Assembly (NCBI GenBank): GCA_029218485.1
Contig: JAQXRK010000065.1
Coordinates: 1-10,971 of the forward strand
Source of the DNA: a bacterium
GTDB taxonomy: Bacteria > Bacillota > Clostridia > Christensenellales > CAG-138
Direction of reading: 5' to 3'
DNA: 10,971 bases
Shown: in pieces, positions 1 to 6,780 of the stretch
Layout of the letters: every line of letters starts with the position of its first letter
Numbering within the stretch: the stretch's first letter is position 1
Notes under the pieces: model-generated
Told to the model about the DNA's origin: nothing
The model's database searches: none
Seen by the model: the letters and a program-made list of their open reading frames with translations, nothing else
Translations under genes and position numbers: made by a program

Positions 1-512
1 ATGAGGATGCTGTGGCGGACATGCAGGATGCCGGCATGGCCTATCTCTACGAACGGGGATTTCTCCGCTATGAGATATCGAATTTTGCAAGAGAGGGCTA
101 CGCCTGCCGCCACAACCTGAATTATTGGAGAAACGGCGAATATCTGGGGCTGGGCGTGGCGGCGCACGGGGCGATGCACATCGACGGCGTATGGACCCGG
201 CGCGCGAATGTGGAAACCGTTGGCGCGTATGCAGCGGCGCTGCGGGCGGACCGGCTGCCCGTGCAGGAGACGCTCACGCCCGTATGCGCGGAGGAGATGT
301 TCGAAACGGTGATGCTGGGGCTCAGAACCGTGCGGGGCGTATCGCTGCCGGATTTCAAGGAGCGGTTCGGCATCTCCCTCTTCGACGCCTATCCGGATGC
401 GGTTGCGGAGCTGCGGCGGCTCGGCTGGACGAGCGAAACGGCGGATGCCTTTTCGCTCAACGCGCGCGGCCTCGACCTGCAAAACGAGGCGCTGCTGCTG
501 TTCGACCCGTGA
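1..512 (+). CDS. hemW: HemW C-terminal part (radical SAM haem chaperone), 5' truncated
   Basis: C-terminal ~170 residues of a HemW/HemN-like protein; the open frame enters from outside the window (first whole codon at base 3), so the GTG at 12 is not a true start. Visible family signature: YEISNFA followed by CRHN and YW (bases ~70-130), then a GLG..AHG segment, and the typical C-terminal end with an ARGLDLQNE stretch before the stop. The radical-SAM CxxxCxxC cluster motif lies upstream and is not seen. HemW proteins bind haem and are thought to deliver it to haem proteins; they were long annotated as oxygen-independent coproporphyrinogen oxidases. hemW directly upstream of hrcA is a common Firmicutes arrangement and supports the call. 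The C-terminus looks complete. No terminator with a T-run follows, so read-through into the heat-shock operon is possible. Confidence 0.9.
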   Translation, partial: EDAVADMQDAGMAYLYERGFLRYEISNFAREGYACRHNLNYWRNGEYLGLGVAAHGAMHIDGVWTRRANVETVGAYAAALRADRLPVQETLTPVCAEEMFETVMLGLRTVRGVSLPDFKERFGISLFDAYPDAVAELRRLGWTSETADAFSLNARGLDLQNEALLLFDP

Positions 513-801
513 CCGGCCATGTGCCATGGAGCAGGAACCTGCCGGCACAACCGCCGGGACAGACGCATACTTCGCTGCCCATGCGCTGCCATATCATATA
601 GCGAGCGACGGATCACCGGCATCAGCACCGCGGATGCGGACCCTTCTGCAGGCGGCCTGCCGGTTTCTCGATTTGGCAGCCTTTTCGCGCGCATCGCGGG
701 CGCCCGTGGCGCTCTGAGCCGACTGAACGGGAAACGGACGCGCTCCAAAATGCACCCGTTCTGATTTCACCGGATTGTCACATTTTTGCAACAGCGCTTA
801 C
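513..801. other. GC-rich intergenic stretch with no supported gene
   Basis: About 290 nt between the hemW stop and the hrcA promoter. Short open frames exist on both strands (for example 519-764 +, 594-791 -), but their translations are Arg/Ala/Ser-rich, have no recognisable motif and no good ribosome binding site. A 7-bp inverted repeat GAACGGG/CCCGTTC (725-731 and 755-761, 23-nt loop) is the best secondary structure, and it is not followed by a T-run. I see no tRNA, terminator or mobile-element signature. Confidence 0.5.
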
Positions 802-830
802 TTGACTTTACGGCCGGTTAGCGCTATTCT
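802..830 (+). promoter_or_regulatory. Sigma-A-type promoter of the hrcA operon
   Basis: -35 TTGACT (802-807), 17-nt spacer, -10 TATTCT (825-830). The transcription start is expected near 836-838, only a few bases before the CIRCE operator. That layout fits HrcA repression by occlusion of RNA polymerase. Confidence 0.85.
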
Positions 831-841
831 TTTCATAACGG

Positions 842-868
842 TTAGCACTCATGAAGAACGAGTGCTAA
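842..868 (+). promoter_or_regulatory. CIRCE operator (HrcA binding site)
   Basis: Perfect 9-bp inverted repeat TTAGCACTC (842-850), 9-nt spacer, GAGTGCTAA (860-868): an exact match to the CIRCE consensus. It lies in the 5' leader 24 nt before the hrcA start codon. HrcA is known to bind CIRCE and repress class I heat-shock genes; repression is relieved when the GroE chaperonin is occupied by misfolded protein. Confidence 0.98.
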
Positions 869-892
869 CAACGAGGAAAGGGGGCGAAAACG

Positions 893-1933
893 GTGGAGCT
901 GGATGCAAGAAAGCTGAGAATTCTCAAAGCGATTATCGACGAGTACATACTCTCCGCCGCGCCCGTCGGTTCACGCTCCATCAGCCGCCGCAGCGGACTG
1001 AATCTCTCGAGCGCCACCATCCGCAACGAGATGGCGGATCTGGAGGAGATGGGGTATCTGGAGCAGCCGCACACCTCGGCGGGCCGCGTGCCGTCTGACA
1101 AGGCGTATCGCCTGTATGTGGACAGCATGATGCACCGCAGCCAGCTGACTTCGGATGAGATGAAGCTCATCCGGCGGTATTTTACCAAGCGGATCGACGA
1201 GCTCGAGGCCGTCATGCAGCAGACGGCGCAGGCGCTCTCCGATGTCACGCAGTATACCGCCGTTGTGCTGCCGCCCGCGCTGGATTATAACCGGCTCAGG
1301 CATGTCCAGCTCGTTCCGCTCACGGAGGGGCGCGCGCTGCTGGTCGTTGTCACGGACACCGGGTTTGCGCGCGACGCCATCATCCATGTGCCAAGCTACA
1401 TGCGCACGGATGAGCTCGAGCAGCTCTCCCACCTGTTGACTGCGCGGCTGTACGACTGCCGCATGGATATGGTCGGGGACCGGATCCGGACGGAGCTGAG
1501 CGCGGAGCTTCGGGAGCGCAAAGCGTTTCTGACGCAGATCGTGGAAACGATCCAGCGGCAGATGGCGCCGAACGCGCGCAGCGTGGAGCTCTCCGGAGCG
1601 ACCAATATGCTGCACTATCCGGAGTACAGCGATATGAACAAGGCAAGAACGTTCCTTGCCGCCATCGAGGGGCGCGACGCGCTCTACGGAATGCTGAAAA
1701 AGGCCAGTACGCTGGAGTTTTCGATCACCATCGGCTCGGAAAACGAGCTCGAATCGCTGCAGGATTGCAGCGTTGTCACGGCAACCTATCGCATCGGCGA
1801 TATGCCCATGGGCTCGCTCGGCGTCATTGGCCCGACCCGCATGAATTACGGCAAGGTGCTCTCGGTTCTGGAGTTCATGCAGCGGAGCCTGAGCGAAGTA
1901 TTGAGCAATTATACCGAGGAGGACGAACAGTAA
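893..1933 (+). CDS. hrcA: HrcA heat-inducible transcription repressor
   Basis: 346 residues, the normal length for HrcA. Residues ~1-80 form the winged-helix DNA-binding region and carry the hallmark run from PVGSRSIS (24-31) through SSATIRNEM (39-47), LEEMGYL and HTSAGRVPSDKAYRLYVD (60-77). The rest matches the GAF-like dimerisation domain layout. The GTG start at 893 follows a purine-rich AGGAAAGGGGG (874-884). First gene of the operon directly behind a perfect CIRCE element, so it is almost certainly autoregulated. The stop at 1931-1933 lies one base before the grpE start, suggesting translational coupling. Confidence 0.97.
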   Translation: MELDARKLRILKAIIDEYILSAAPVGSRSISRRSGLNLSSATIRNEMADLEEMGYLEQPHTSAGRVPSDKAYRLYVDSMMHRSQLTSDEMKLIRRYFTKRIDELEAVMQQTAQALSDVTQYTAVVLPPALDYNRLRHVQLVPLTEGRALLVVVTDTGFARDAIIHVPSYMRTDELEQLSHLLTARLYDCRMDMVGDRIRTELSAELRERKAFLTQIVETIQRQMAPNARSVELSGATNMLHYPEYSDMNKARTFLAAIEGRDALYGMLKKASTLEFSITIGSENELESLQDCSVVTATYRIGDMPMGSLGVIGPTRMNYGKVLSVLEFMQRSLSEVLSNYTEEDEQ

Positions 1934-1934
1934 A

Positions 1935-2519
1935 TTGAGCAAGAAGAAGGACGCGACTGTAGAAACCGTGGAAGTGGAAGAGAAGGCGGAGCAGAAGCCG
2001 CAGGAGACTGCAAAAGCGGAGACCGCGCAAACTGAGCCGGAAACCTATGTTCTGACCGCGGAGGAGATGAAGACGGCGCGCGAGCGCATCGAGAGCCTCC
2101 AGAGGGAGAAGGAGGAAACCGTCGCCCTGCTGCAGCGCAATCAGGCGGATTTTGACAACTACCGGCGCCGCAACGCCACGGTTCGGACGGACAGCCTCGA
2201 GGAGGGCCGGCGCGAGTGCATCAAATCGCTTCTGCCGGTGCTGGATAATTTTGATCGCGCTATGGAAAATGATTCCGCAGAGGATTCCTCGTGGCGCGAG
2301 GGCGTGAAGCTGGTACATCGTCAGCTGCTGGAAACGCTGCAAAAAATGGGTATGAGCGAGATCGACACCTCGGGTAAGTTTGATCCCAATATCCATGAGG
2401 CGGTCATGCAGGAGGCGGTCGAAGGCATGGAGAGCGGAGCGATCATCGCGGTGTTCCAGAAGGGGTACCGCGTGGGCGACCGGATCATTCGTCATAGCAT
2501 GGTCAAGGTTGCGGAATAA
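1935..2519 (+). CDS. grpE: GrpE nucleotide exchange factor
   Basis: 194 residues. A charged, probably disordered N-terminus (1-40) leads into the long helical/coiled-coil dimer stalk (~41-90), including RNQADFDNYRRR (68-79). The C-terminal beta-wing domain carries GKFDPNIHEAV (147-157) and the ending VFQKGYRVGDRIIR (173-186), both typical of GrpE. It releases ADP from DnaK. The start is TTG at 1935, one base after the hrcA stop; the ribosome binding site GAGGAGG (1916-1922) lies inside the end of hrcA, about 12 nt away, slightly long. No better in-frame start is evident, and the N-terminal MSKKKD is plausible. Confidence 0.96.
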   Translation: MSKKKDATVETVEVEEKAEQKPQETAKAETAQTEPETYVLTAEEMKTARERIESLQREKEETVALLQRNQADFDNYRRRNATVRTDSLEEGRRECIKSLLPVLDNFDRAMENDSAEDSSWREGVKLVHRQLLETLQKMGMSEIDTSGKFDPNIHEAVMQEAVEGMESGAIIAVFQKGYRVGDRIIRHSMVKVAE

Positions 2520-2543
2520 TAAAAGCGTTTGATAGGAAAGAGT

Positions 2544-2549
2544 AGGAGG
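2544..2549 (+). promoter_or_regulatory. Strong ribosome binding site of dnaK
   Basis: Perfect AGGAGG with 9 nt to the dnaK ATG at 2559. It is the best ribosome binding site and start codon pair in the operon, consistent with DnaK being its most abundant product. Confidence 0.85.
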
Positions 2550-2558
2550 ACTTGAATT

Positions 2559-4388
2559 ATGGGTAAAATCATCGGTATCGATTTGGGCACCACCAATTCC
2601 TGTGTGGCCATTCTGGAGGGCGGTCAGCCCGTCGTCATCCCCAATGCTGAGGGTGGACGCACCACGCCGTCCGTCGTCGCTTTCAAGGACGGAGAGCGGC
2701 TCGTCGGCACGATTGCAAAGCGTCAGGCCATCACCAACCCGGAGCGCACGATCTCGTCGATCAAGCGCGACATGGGCTCGGACCGCAAGGTTCGCATCGA
2801 CGGCAAGGACTATACGCCGCAGGAGATCTCGGCCATGATCCTGCAGAAGCTCAAGCAGGAAGCGGAAGCGTATCTGGGCGAGACGGTGACGCAGGCCGTC
2901 ATCACCGTGCCGGCATACTTCACGGACAGCCAGCGCCAGGCCACGAAGGATGCGGGACGCATCGCGGGCCTCGAAGTGCTGCGCATCATCAACGAGCCGA
3001 CGGCGGCTTCGCTCGCTTACGGCCTCGATAAGGAGAGCAACCAGAAGATTCTGGTGTACGACCTTGGCGGCGGTACGTTCGATGTTTCGATCCTTGAGAT
3101 CGGCGACGGCGTGTTCGAAGTGCTGGCCACGGCGGGCAACAACCGCTTGGGCGGCGACGACTTCGACCAGCGCCTGATGGACTACATCGCGGATGATTTC
3201 AAGAAGAACAACGGCATCGACCTGCGCAACGACAAGATGGCCATGCAGCGCCTCAAGGAAGCGGCGGAGAAGGCGAAGATCGACCTTTCCGGCGTGATGC
3301 AGACCAATATCAACCTGCCGTTCATCACGATGGACGCCTCCGGCCCGAAGCATCTGGACATCACGATCACCCGCGCCAAGTTCAACGAGCTGATCGCGGA
3401 CCTGATCGACAAGACCCGCGTGTGCGTGCAGAAGGCCATGCAGGACGCCGGCCTGAACGCCTCGCAGATCGACAAGGTCATCCTCGTGGGCGGCTCCTCC
3501 CGTATCCCGGCCGTGCAGGAGATGGTGAAGAACATCACGAACAAGGAGCCCTTCAAGGGCATCAACCCGGACGAGTGCGTCGCAATCGGCGCCGCCATTC
3601 AGGGCGGTGTGCTCGGCGGCGAGGTCAAGGACATTCTGCTCTTGGATGTCACGCCGCTGTCCCTCGGCATTGAGACCGTCGGCGGCGTATTCACCCGCCT
3701 GATCGACCGCAACACGACGATCCCGACGAAGAAGAGCCAGATCTTCTCCACCGCCGCGGATGGACAGACGAGCGTTGAAGTCCATGTGCTGCAGGGCGAG
3801 CGCGAGATGGCGCAGTACAACAAGACGCTGGGCCGCTTCCAGCTGGCCGGCATCGCACCGGCGCCGCGCGGCGTGCCGCAGATCGAGGTTTCGTTCGATA
3901 TCGACGCCAACGGCATCGTGCACGTATCCGCAAAGGACCTCGGCACCGGCAACGAGCAGCAGGTTACGATCACCGCTTCGAGCAATCTGAACGAGGACGA
4001 GATCAAGCGCGCGGTCGAAGAGGCCGAGCGTTTCGCCAGCGAGGATAAGAAGCGCAAGGAAGAGGTCGAGGTTCGCAATCAGGCCGACCAGCTCGTCTAT
4101 ACGACGGAGAAGACCGTCAAGGAGATGGAGGGCAAGCTCGACGCGGCCGACAAGAGCAACATCGAGTCGGCGGTTGCGGATGTCAAGAAAGCGCTCGAGG
4201 GCGATGACATCGAGGCGGTCAAGAAGGCGAACGAGCATCTGACCGAGGTCAGCTACGCAGCGTTTGGCAAGGTCTATCAGCAGGCCGCGCAGGAACAGCA
4301 GGCGCAGCAGGCGAACGGCACGGCGGATGCGCCGCATGACGACAATGTCGTCGACGCCGATTATGAGGTCGTCAACGACGATAAATAA
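2559..4388 (+). CDS. dnaK: DnaK, Hsp70 chaperone
   Basis: 609 residues. The nucleotide-binding domain (~1-355) shows the phosphate loop GIDLGTTNS (6-14), YDLGGGTFDVS (167-177) and the adenosine motif GGSSRIP (311-317). The hydrophobic interdomain linker LLLDVTPLSLGIET spans 360-373, followed by the substrate-binding beta domain and helical lid (~480-575). A Gln/Ala-rich tail ends in an acidic DADYEVVNDDK segment. The stretch at 64-92 lacks the ~24-residue insertion of Gram-negative DnaK, the known Gram-positive signature. Codons are strongly C/G-ending, as expected for high expression. It works with GrpE (just upstream) and DnaJ (downstream) in protein folding and stress protection, in the cytoplasm. 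The gap to grpE is 39 nt. Confidence 0.99.
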   Translation: MGKIIGIDLGTTNSCVAILEGGQPVVIPNAEGGRTTPSVVAFKDGERLVGTIAKRQAITNPERTISSIKRDMGSDRKVRIDGKDYTPQEISAMILQKLKQEAEAYLGETVTQAVITVPAYFTDSQRQATKDAGRIAGLEVLRIINEPTAASLAYGLDKESNQKILVYDLGGGTFDVSILEIGDGVFEVLATAGNNRLGGDDFDQRLMDYIADDFKKNNGIDLRNDKMAMQRLKEAAEKAKIDLSGVMQTNINLPFITMDASGPKHLDITITRAKFNELIADLIDKTRVCVQKAMQDAGLNASQIDKVILVGGSSRIPAVQEMVKNITNKEPFKGINPDECVAIGAAIQGGVLGGEVKDILLLDVTPLSLGIETVGGVFTRLIDRNTTIPTKKSQIFSTAADGQTSVEVHVLQGEREMAQYNKTLGRFQLAGIAPAPRGVPQIEVSFDIDANGIVHVSAKDLGTGNEQQVTITASSNLNEDEIKRAVEEAERFASEDKKRKEEVEVRNQADQLVYTTEKTVKEMEGKLDAADKSNIESAVADVKKALEGDDIEAVKKANEHLTEVSYAAFGKVYQQAAQEQQAQQANGTADAPHDDNVVDADYEVVNDDK

Positions 4389-4423
4389 GCGCATTCGACA
4401 GAGTAAAAAGGAGCATAGGGAGA

Positions 4424-4444
4424 AGGCGCGGCTCTGCCGCGCCT
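4424..4444 (+). other. GC-rich hairpin in the dnaK-dnaJ spacer
   Basis: Perfect 9-bp stem (arms AGGCGCGGC at 4424-4432 and GCCGCGCCT at 4436-4444) with a 3-nt loop. It starts 36 nt after the dnaK stop. No T-run follows, so it does not look like a classic terminator. It may protect the 3' end of a processed dnaK message or cause partial attenuation before dnaJ; this role is inferred. The rest of the 216-nt spacer (4389-4604) holds no recognisable gene. Confidence 0.6.
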
Positions 4445-4604
4445 CAGCCCGTCAAAACGCGTTTCCATGGCGGTCCTGCGCGAGCGGGATCATAGCCATG
4501 CGCGACAAATGCAACGGTTCCTTTTCTGGATTGCGGTTCCGTTTTGACACAGCAGAACGGATGCCGCTTTTTGATGAATGTTTGCTGGCAAGAGGTGAGG
4601 GGTA

Positions 4605-5744
4605 GTGGCAGACAAGAGAGATTATTACGAGGTATTGGGCGTACCGAAAACGGCCACGGAAGCGGAGATCAAGAGCGCGTTCCGAAAGCAGGCGAAGACC
4701 TGCCACCCGGATCTACATCCGGGAGACAAGGAGGCGGAGGCCCGCTTTAAGGAGCTCAACGAGGCGGCGGAGGTGCTATGCGACGCCGATAAGCGCGCCA
4801 AATACGATCAGTTCGGCCATGCGGCGTTCGATCCCAGCATGGGCGGGCAGAACCCGTTTGAGGGCGGTTTTGGCGGTTTCGGTTTTTCCGATATCTTCGA
4901 TCAGATGTTCGGCGGCGGCTTTGGCGGCTCCTCGAGAGCGGCGAACGGGCCGGTCGCGGGAAACGATCTGCGCTACAGTCTGACGCTCACCTTTGAGGAG
5001 GCGGCGTTCGGCGTCAAGCGGGAGATCCTCATTCCGCGCGAGGAAGCCTGTGACACCTGCAACGGCACCGGCGCAAAGCCCGGCACGGAGCCGGTGCGCT
5101 GCACCACCTGCGGCGGAACCGGTCAGGTGCGCTCCCAGCAGAACACGATCCTCGGTTCGTTTACCTCCATGCGGCCGTGCTCGGCGTGCCATGGAACGGG
5201 CAAGATCATCAAGGAGCCCTGCCAGACCTGCCGGGGCAGCGGCCGCGTGCGCAAGAACAAGCGCATCGTCGTCAGCGTGCCTGCCGGTATCGACAACGGC
5301 CAGACCATCAGCATGCGCGGCGAGGGCGAAGCGGGAAAGCGCGGCGGTCCGCGCGGCGACCTGTACGTTTCGATCACCGTCCGCCCGCATAAGCTCTTCC
5401 AGCGCCGGGGCTATGATCTCTATCTCGAGCTGCCGATTCCGTTTACAACGGCGGCGCTCGGCGGGGACATCACCGTGCCGACGCTCAAGGATTCGGTGCG
5501 GTATACGGTGCCTGCGGGAACGCAGTCCGGTACAACGTTCCGGCTGCGGGAGCAGGGCGTCCCGCGCCTGCACAATCAGGGGCGGGGCGATATGCTGGTG
5601 ACGGTCACCATCGATGTGCCCAAGAAGCTGACGGAGGAGCAGAAGCATCTGCTCGAGCAGTTTGCAGCGACGCAGAACGGGGGAAAGACGAAGCCCGGCA
5701 AGAAGGGCATCTTCTCCAAGCTGCGGGAGGATGCGGAAAAGTAA
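4605..5744 (+). CDS. dnaJ: DnaJ, Hsp40 co-chaperone
   Basis: 379 residues, normal type I DnaJ length. The J domain (~5-70) has the essential HPD at 34-36 that stimulates DnaK ATPase. The Gly/Phe-rich linker covers ~80-110. The zinc domain has all four CxxCxGxG repeats (Cys 149/152, 166/169, 192/195, 206/209). C-terminal substrate-binding and dimer domains run from ~215 to 345. The start is GTG at 4605, behind AGGTGAGGGG (4593-4602). The encoded MADKRDYYEVLGV start is the standard DnaJ N-terminus. It is the last gene of the operon, followed 13 nt later by an intrinsic terminator. No CIRCE is present in front of dnaJ, so it is probably transcribed from the hrcA promoter. Confidence 0.98.
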   Translation: MADKRDYYEVLGVPKTATEAEIKSAFRKQAKTCHPDLHPGDKEAEARFKELNEAAEVLCDADKRAKYDQFGHAAFDPSMGGQNPFEGGFGGFGFSDIFDQMFGGGFGGSSRAANGPVAGNDLRYSLTLTFEEAAFGVKREILIPREEACDTCNGTGAKPGTEPVRCTTCGGTGQVRSQQNTILGSFTSMRPCSACHGTGKIIKEPCQTCRGSGRVRKNKRIVVSVPAGIDNGQTISMRGEGEAGKRGGPRGDLYVSITVRPHKLFQRRGYDLYLELPIPFTTAALGGDITVPTLKDSVRYTVPAGTQSGTTFRLREQGVPRLHNQGRGDMLVTVTIDVPKKLTEEQKHLLEQFAATQNGGKTKPGKKGIFSKLREDAEK

Positions 5745-5757
5745 ACTGGAATCGAAA

Positions 5758-5789
5758 ACAGCGCCCGCTGACAGCGGGCGCTGTTTTTT
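5758..5789 (+). terminator. Intrinsic terminator of the hrcA-dnaJ operon, possibly bidirectional
   Basis: Perfect 12-bp GC-rich stem (arms 5758-5769 and 5773-5784) with a 3-nt loop, followed by TTTTTT (5784-5789). On the other strand the same stem is followed by TTTT then CGATT, so it may also stop transcripts coming from the minus-strand hydrolase. Confidence 0.93.
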
Positions 5790-5818
5790 CGATATGGGCA
5801 TATGGAACGGAGCTGCTG

Positions 5819-5852
5819 CAGGGCTGCACGGCATGAAAGCCGTGCAGCCCTG
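5819..5852. repeat. Perfect 14-bp inverted repeat between converging genes
   Basis: Arms CAGGGCTGCACGGC (5819-5832) and its exact complement (5839-5852) around a 6-nt ATGAAA loop. Neither strand has a proper T-run immediately after the stem (the + strand reads TCATTGGTTTT). It may help terminate the hydrolase transcript, or be a copy of a dispersed palindromic repeat. The remaining ~115 nt up to the hydrolase stop hold nothing I recognise. Confidence 0.75.
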
Positions 5853-5968
5853 TCATTGGTTTTGGACAGCCGTTTCGCGGCCGTGCGGCGCAGTGGGAAG
5901 ACCGGATGGAAGCGCCGCGAGCCGCGAACCTGCTGCAGAGACGGGGATGTACAGCCCGCAGCGGCGGT

Positions 5969-6607
5969 TTATTCGTCGCGCAGCACTTCCCACAGAATCC
6001 GGTACAGCCCTTCCGGGTTTTCCAGCATCATCATGTGGCAGGCATCCGGAACAAAGCGGAGTATCATCCTCTGCAGCGCATCCTCCGGCAGAAGGAGGTC
6101 CTGCATTCGATCCGCATAATCCGGCACGCCCCGATCTCCATAGATCGCCCAGACCGGCTGGGAGATGCCGCGCAGCAAACCGGTGTAATCAAACGATTTC
6201 TGGAGCGCGCTGCGCAATCCCGGGTTGTAGAACGCGCCCTCCTCCCGCAGCATCGGGAGCACGAGGTCGCCGAGCGTCTCCATGTGCGCCGGCGTCATGA
6301 GGTTCCTATAGAACGGCCCCGCGGGCTTCAGATTGGTATCCAAAAGGACGATCCGGCCGAGGTTCATGCCATCGTGCGCCAGCTGTAGCGCCAAAATGCC
6401 GCCGAGGCTGTGCCCGATCACCGCCCGATAAGCGCGGTCATGGAAGCATTCGTACACCCACGCGGCAATGGCTTCCGGCCTTTCGGCCATGGTGGTGATA
6501 TCGTGCGGATAATCGGGCGCATCGATCTCATAGTCCTTCAGATACGGGCGCAGCCGGTCCCATATCCGGGATGTGCAATGCGCGCCGGGAAGCAGCAGAA
6601 GCCGCAT
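5969..6607 (-). CDS. Small alpha/beta hydrolase, substrate unknown
   Basis: 212 residues from the ATG at 6607. A longer frame reaches 6664, but AAAAGAGGT (6614-6622) sits ~7 nt before 6607, and starting there gives the usual MRLLLLPGAHCTS beta-strand/oxyanion beginning. The nucleophile elbow GHSLGG puts the catalytic Ser at 67. GDRG (Asp158) and DACH (His191) are placed as the acid and base of the triad. The segment 107-140 would be a short cap. No signal peptide, so cytoplasmic. This fold covers esterases, lactonases, peptidases and haloperoxidase-like enzymes, and the sequence does not tell which. It sits alone between terminator-like hairpins, converging on dnaJ. I find no good promoter just upstream, so it may depend on read-through from the methyltransferase. 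Confidence 0.85.
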   Translation of the reverse strand: MRLLLLPGAHCTSRIWDRLRPYLKDYEIDAPDYPHDITTMAERPEAIAAWVYECFHDRAYRAVIGHSLGGILALQLAHDGMNLGRIVLLDTNLKPAGPFYRNLMTPAHMETLGDLVLPMLREEGAFYNPGLRSALQKSFDYTGLLRGISQPVWAIYGDRGVPDYADRMQDLLLPEDALQRMILRFVPDACHMMMLENPEGLYRILWEVLRDE

Positions 6608-6662
6608 GAAAAAACCTCTTTTCTTCCGTGCTGAGGCGGTGACGGGTTGTTTGCACACCGTC

Positions 6663-6703
6663 AAAAAAAGCGCGTGCGTTCAGGGGAGCGCAGCCGCGCT
6701 TTT
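6663..6703 (-). terminator. Intrinsic terminator after the methyltransferase gene
   Basis: On the minus strand, arms AAAAGCGCG (6703-6695) and CGCGCTTTT (6674-6666) enclose an extra 4-bp inner stem (TGCG/CGCA) with a small bulge. A run of seven T follows, extending to 6663. It lies between the methyltransferase stop (6781) and the hydrolase start. The rest of this 173-nt gap (6608-6780) shows no clear promoter. Confidence 0.75.
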
Positions 6704-6780
6704 GTCAGCAAACTGAAAAACTGTTATCGGAAACGGGAGTGCGTATCCGAGTGTAAGCGGGGCTTGCAAAACGCAGCCCG

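Noticed and set aside
519..764. 81-residue + strand frame after hemW as a small gene
   Set aside because: No ribosome binding site, no recognisable motif, and a composition typical of random GC-rich DNA.
1875..4394. 839-residue open frame on the minus strand opposite grpE and dnaK
   Set aside because: It mirrors the strong codon bias of dnaK; the translation is repetitive Arg/Leu/Asp/Val with no domain, and the + strand carries unmistakable grpE and dnaK.
4544..4572. TTGACA (4544-4549) as a separate dnaJ promoter
   Set aside because: At 16-19 nt spacing only T-rich or GC-containing hexamers are found, none resembling TATAAT.
4776..5834. 352-residue minus-strand open frame opposite dnaJ
   Set aside because: Shadow of dnaJ; low-complexity Arg/Ala-rich translation that also runs through the dnaJ terminator.
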